Shown here one piece after another: positions 62,425 through 64,000 of a DNA stretch of 64,000 nucleotides. Position 1 is the stretch's first letter. Each line of letters begins with the position of its first letter. The DNA lies in assembly GCF_000165425.1 (NCBI RefSeq), contig NW_001799255.1, positions 310,001 through 374,000 of the forward strand, read 5' to 3'. Below the pieces are notes generated by a model that ran no database searches, was not told the origin of the DNA, and was given only the letters and a program-made list of their open reading frames with translations. The translations under genes were made by a program, and so were the position numbers. Source of the DNA: Paramecium tetraurelia (Eukaryota; Ciliophora; Oligohymenophorea; Peniculida; Parameciidae).

Positions 62425-64000
62425 TCATCCAAACTTATTGGTAATACCAAGAAAAGTAATTATATCTTTTGGTTGCACTTCTTGATTGTTATATGTTAGT
62501 TATTAAAATTATTCTTTAAATGTTTAAGATTGAAAAGAAATATTGATATCTACACAAAAATAAATTAACTTCTTGAAACTTTATAATTCTTCTAATTTAA
62601 ATAGCTGATTTTAAGTTATTAATTAATTAATATGTTAGTATAGCATTTATATAGCATCTTAATAACCATTCAAAAAGTAATCATTTGAATCTTGAACATC
62701 ATTCAATGGTAGCTTTATTAATTCAGGAAGCGAAGAGTTCTCTTTTCTTAGGGTTTCACAATGTCTTTACAAAATAGTTAGCAATTCTTGTTTTAATTCT
62801 ATCAGATATAAATTTATTTATTCAGTTGAGATTAAATCTTTCTAATGTTGATTCAAAAAGATTTGCCAATTTCTATTTGGTTAATTTTAATAAAGTTCTG
62901 ATTTCAAATAATTATTCATATCCCTTAAAATAAGTAAATGCATTTTTTTAATAATATAAGCATATACTAATTCAAAGGAATTTGCAGATTTAAAAAAAAT
63001 AGCAATTCTGTCTGCTGCTGAAGCTAATAATTGGCATCTCAAACAATCTAATTAAATTTGAAACCAATAGTGATAATGGCTTGGATCTGAAAATTATGAT
63101 GTGTTCATAACAACGACCAAATAATCAGGTAAGTTTGTTTATGGTTTATAAATAGAAGTTGCTGAAATTATTTGAATTTTTTTTTTTTGTGGTTATTCTT
63201 CTTTAGGGGAAAAAATACTTACAGAATCTATCATCTCTAGTTTTTTTGGAAACTAACAAACAGGACTTATAAAAGATCCAGTATTAAATGCATCTTACTT
63301 TAATTCTCTAATGTATTGACATTACGAATAGAATTGAATATATTCTTGTTAACCCTAAAGTTGAAGATCTTAAATGAATGGATGTTAATAAATTTATAAA
63401 AATGATAATCTTTCCTTTGGATCACAAGTAAGTAATCCTTAGACTAAGGAGAGCAGTGTATTTTTGTATCTTGAAGTTTAACATGGTATATATTGGATAT
63501 TCTTCAAATATTCATAAAATTCTTCTTTTTTATCATATTTAAATCGTACATCATTATTGTTTACTTTAACTTAGTTAATAGATTAAAATTTTATTAAGTG
63601 ATATAAAAATGCTCCAAGCAACCAAGAGTCAAATTTTAAATCAAATTTATAATCTGTTTAATTTGCATTTTCTAAATATTTTACAAAATAATACCTTTAT
63701 CAATTATCTTCTTCAAATATTCAGGTGGTGCCAATATATCTAAGTAATTTTGTTCAATTTATGGTTCGAATCCAAAATCCATTAACACAATTTTATAGTT
63801 TGGTTGAACAACTATATTAAAAGTTGAAAAAACTCTTCCAGGCATTTAATTTTTATGCAATTGATATAAGGCTAATAATAAGTTTTTAAGGTATGATTGT
63901 ATTTCAGGATATTGAAAAGATCTCTGAATTTTGGAGTAATCCTTTATTTTTTGATCTAAAAATTGACTCTCTTCAATATATTCAAATAAAAAGAATTATT
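62316..64000 (-). repeat. Right arm of inverted duplication (continues past window)
   Basis: Reverse complement of 53278-54870 with substitutions and small indels; similarity starts near 62316 and reaches the window edge. Arms are separated by about 7.4 kb. Confidence 0.93.
62425..64000 (-). CDS. Kinase-fold protein lacking catalytic residues (pseudokinase), copy B (5' end outside window)
   Basis: Paralogue of copy A, read from the window edge down to TGA 62425-62427. It keeps the 23-nt intron at the same place (63672-63694). The HRD region is lost as in copy A (HKN...MPGRVFS) and the DFG is kept. The C-terminal half diverges most: DYLVVVMNTSQFSDPSHYHY, ASAADRIAIFFKSANSFELV and LPELIKLPLNDVQDSNDYFL replace different text in copy A, while INLYL, LEELQSFKKLIYFCVDINIS and QPKDIITFLGITNKFG are shared. 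No TGA or frameshift interrupts it, so both copies look functional. Substitutions fall inside conserved helices as well as loops, which suggests an old duplication under selection rather than an assembly artefact. Confidence 0.82.

Overview
The window is a piece of a ciliate macronuclear genome, very probably Paramecium (P. tetraurelia or a close relative). The sequence is AT-rich. Genuine frames read straight through TAA and TAG as glutamine and end only at TGA. Introns are 22-32 nt, start with GTA or GTG and end in TAG or AAG. Genes are packed on both strands, often 30-130 bp apart. Frames split at TAA/TAG look short and fragmentary; all products below were read with the ciliate code and, where possible, across the tiny introns. 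Because TGA is rare here, open frames of 60-150 codons arise by chance in intergenic DNA, so small ORFs are scored low.

Layout. 0-11.3 kb: minus-strand ADA2 (cut by the window edge), a giant cysteine-rich/beta-helix/multipass membrane protein, and a G-beta-like WD40 protein. 12-18.9 kb: a mitochondrial-type RAP-domain protein, a 75-aa unknown, a three-module immunophilin (FKBP-TPR-cyclophilin) and a RING-like zinc protein. 18.9-32 kb: a mostly minus-strand run with an ankyrin protein, CYB5D1, an unknown, a NEK-type kinase, an unknown and the splicing helicase PRP16. 32-44 kb: a membrane protein, three decayed or doubtful frames, a type I RING-H2 membrane protein, a tandem PX protein, an AnmK-like protein, a coiled-coil protein, a PhoD-like phosphatase and a doubtful hydrophobic ORF. 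44-53 kb: a PHD/ePHD chromatin protein, an IST1-like protein with thirteen 27-nt repeats, and a peroxisomal-type ABCD half-transporter. 53-64 kb: two intact pseudokinase-like paralogues facing each other as an inverted duplication (arms 53278-54870 and 62316-64000). The 7.4 kb between them holds a kinase relic, an assembly gap (N's 57355-57517), small unknown genes and a region of interrupted reading frames.

This is ordinary eukaryotic chromosome rather than one pathway. Themes that recur are chromatin and RNA work (ADA2, PHD protein, PRP16), membrane and trafficking proteins (PX, IST1, RING-H2, ABCD) and cilium-type proteins (CYB5D1, NEK). The most unusual items are the FKBP-TPR-cyclophilin fusion, the AnmK-like protein with a degraded N-terminal signature, and the inverted pair of pseudokinases.
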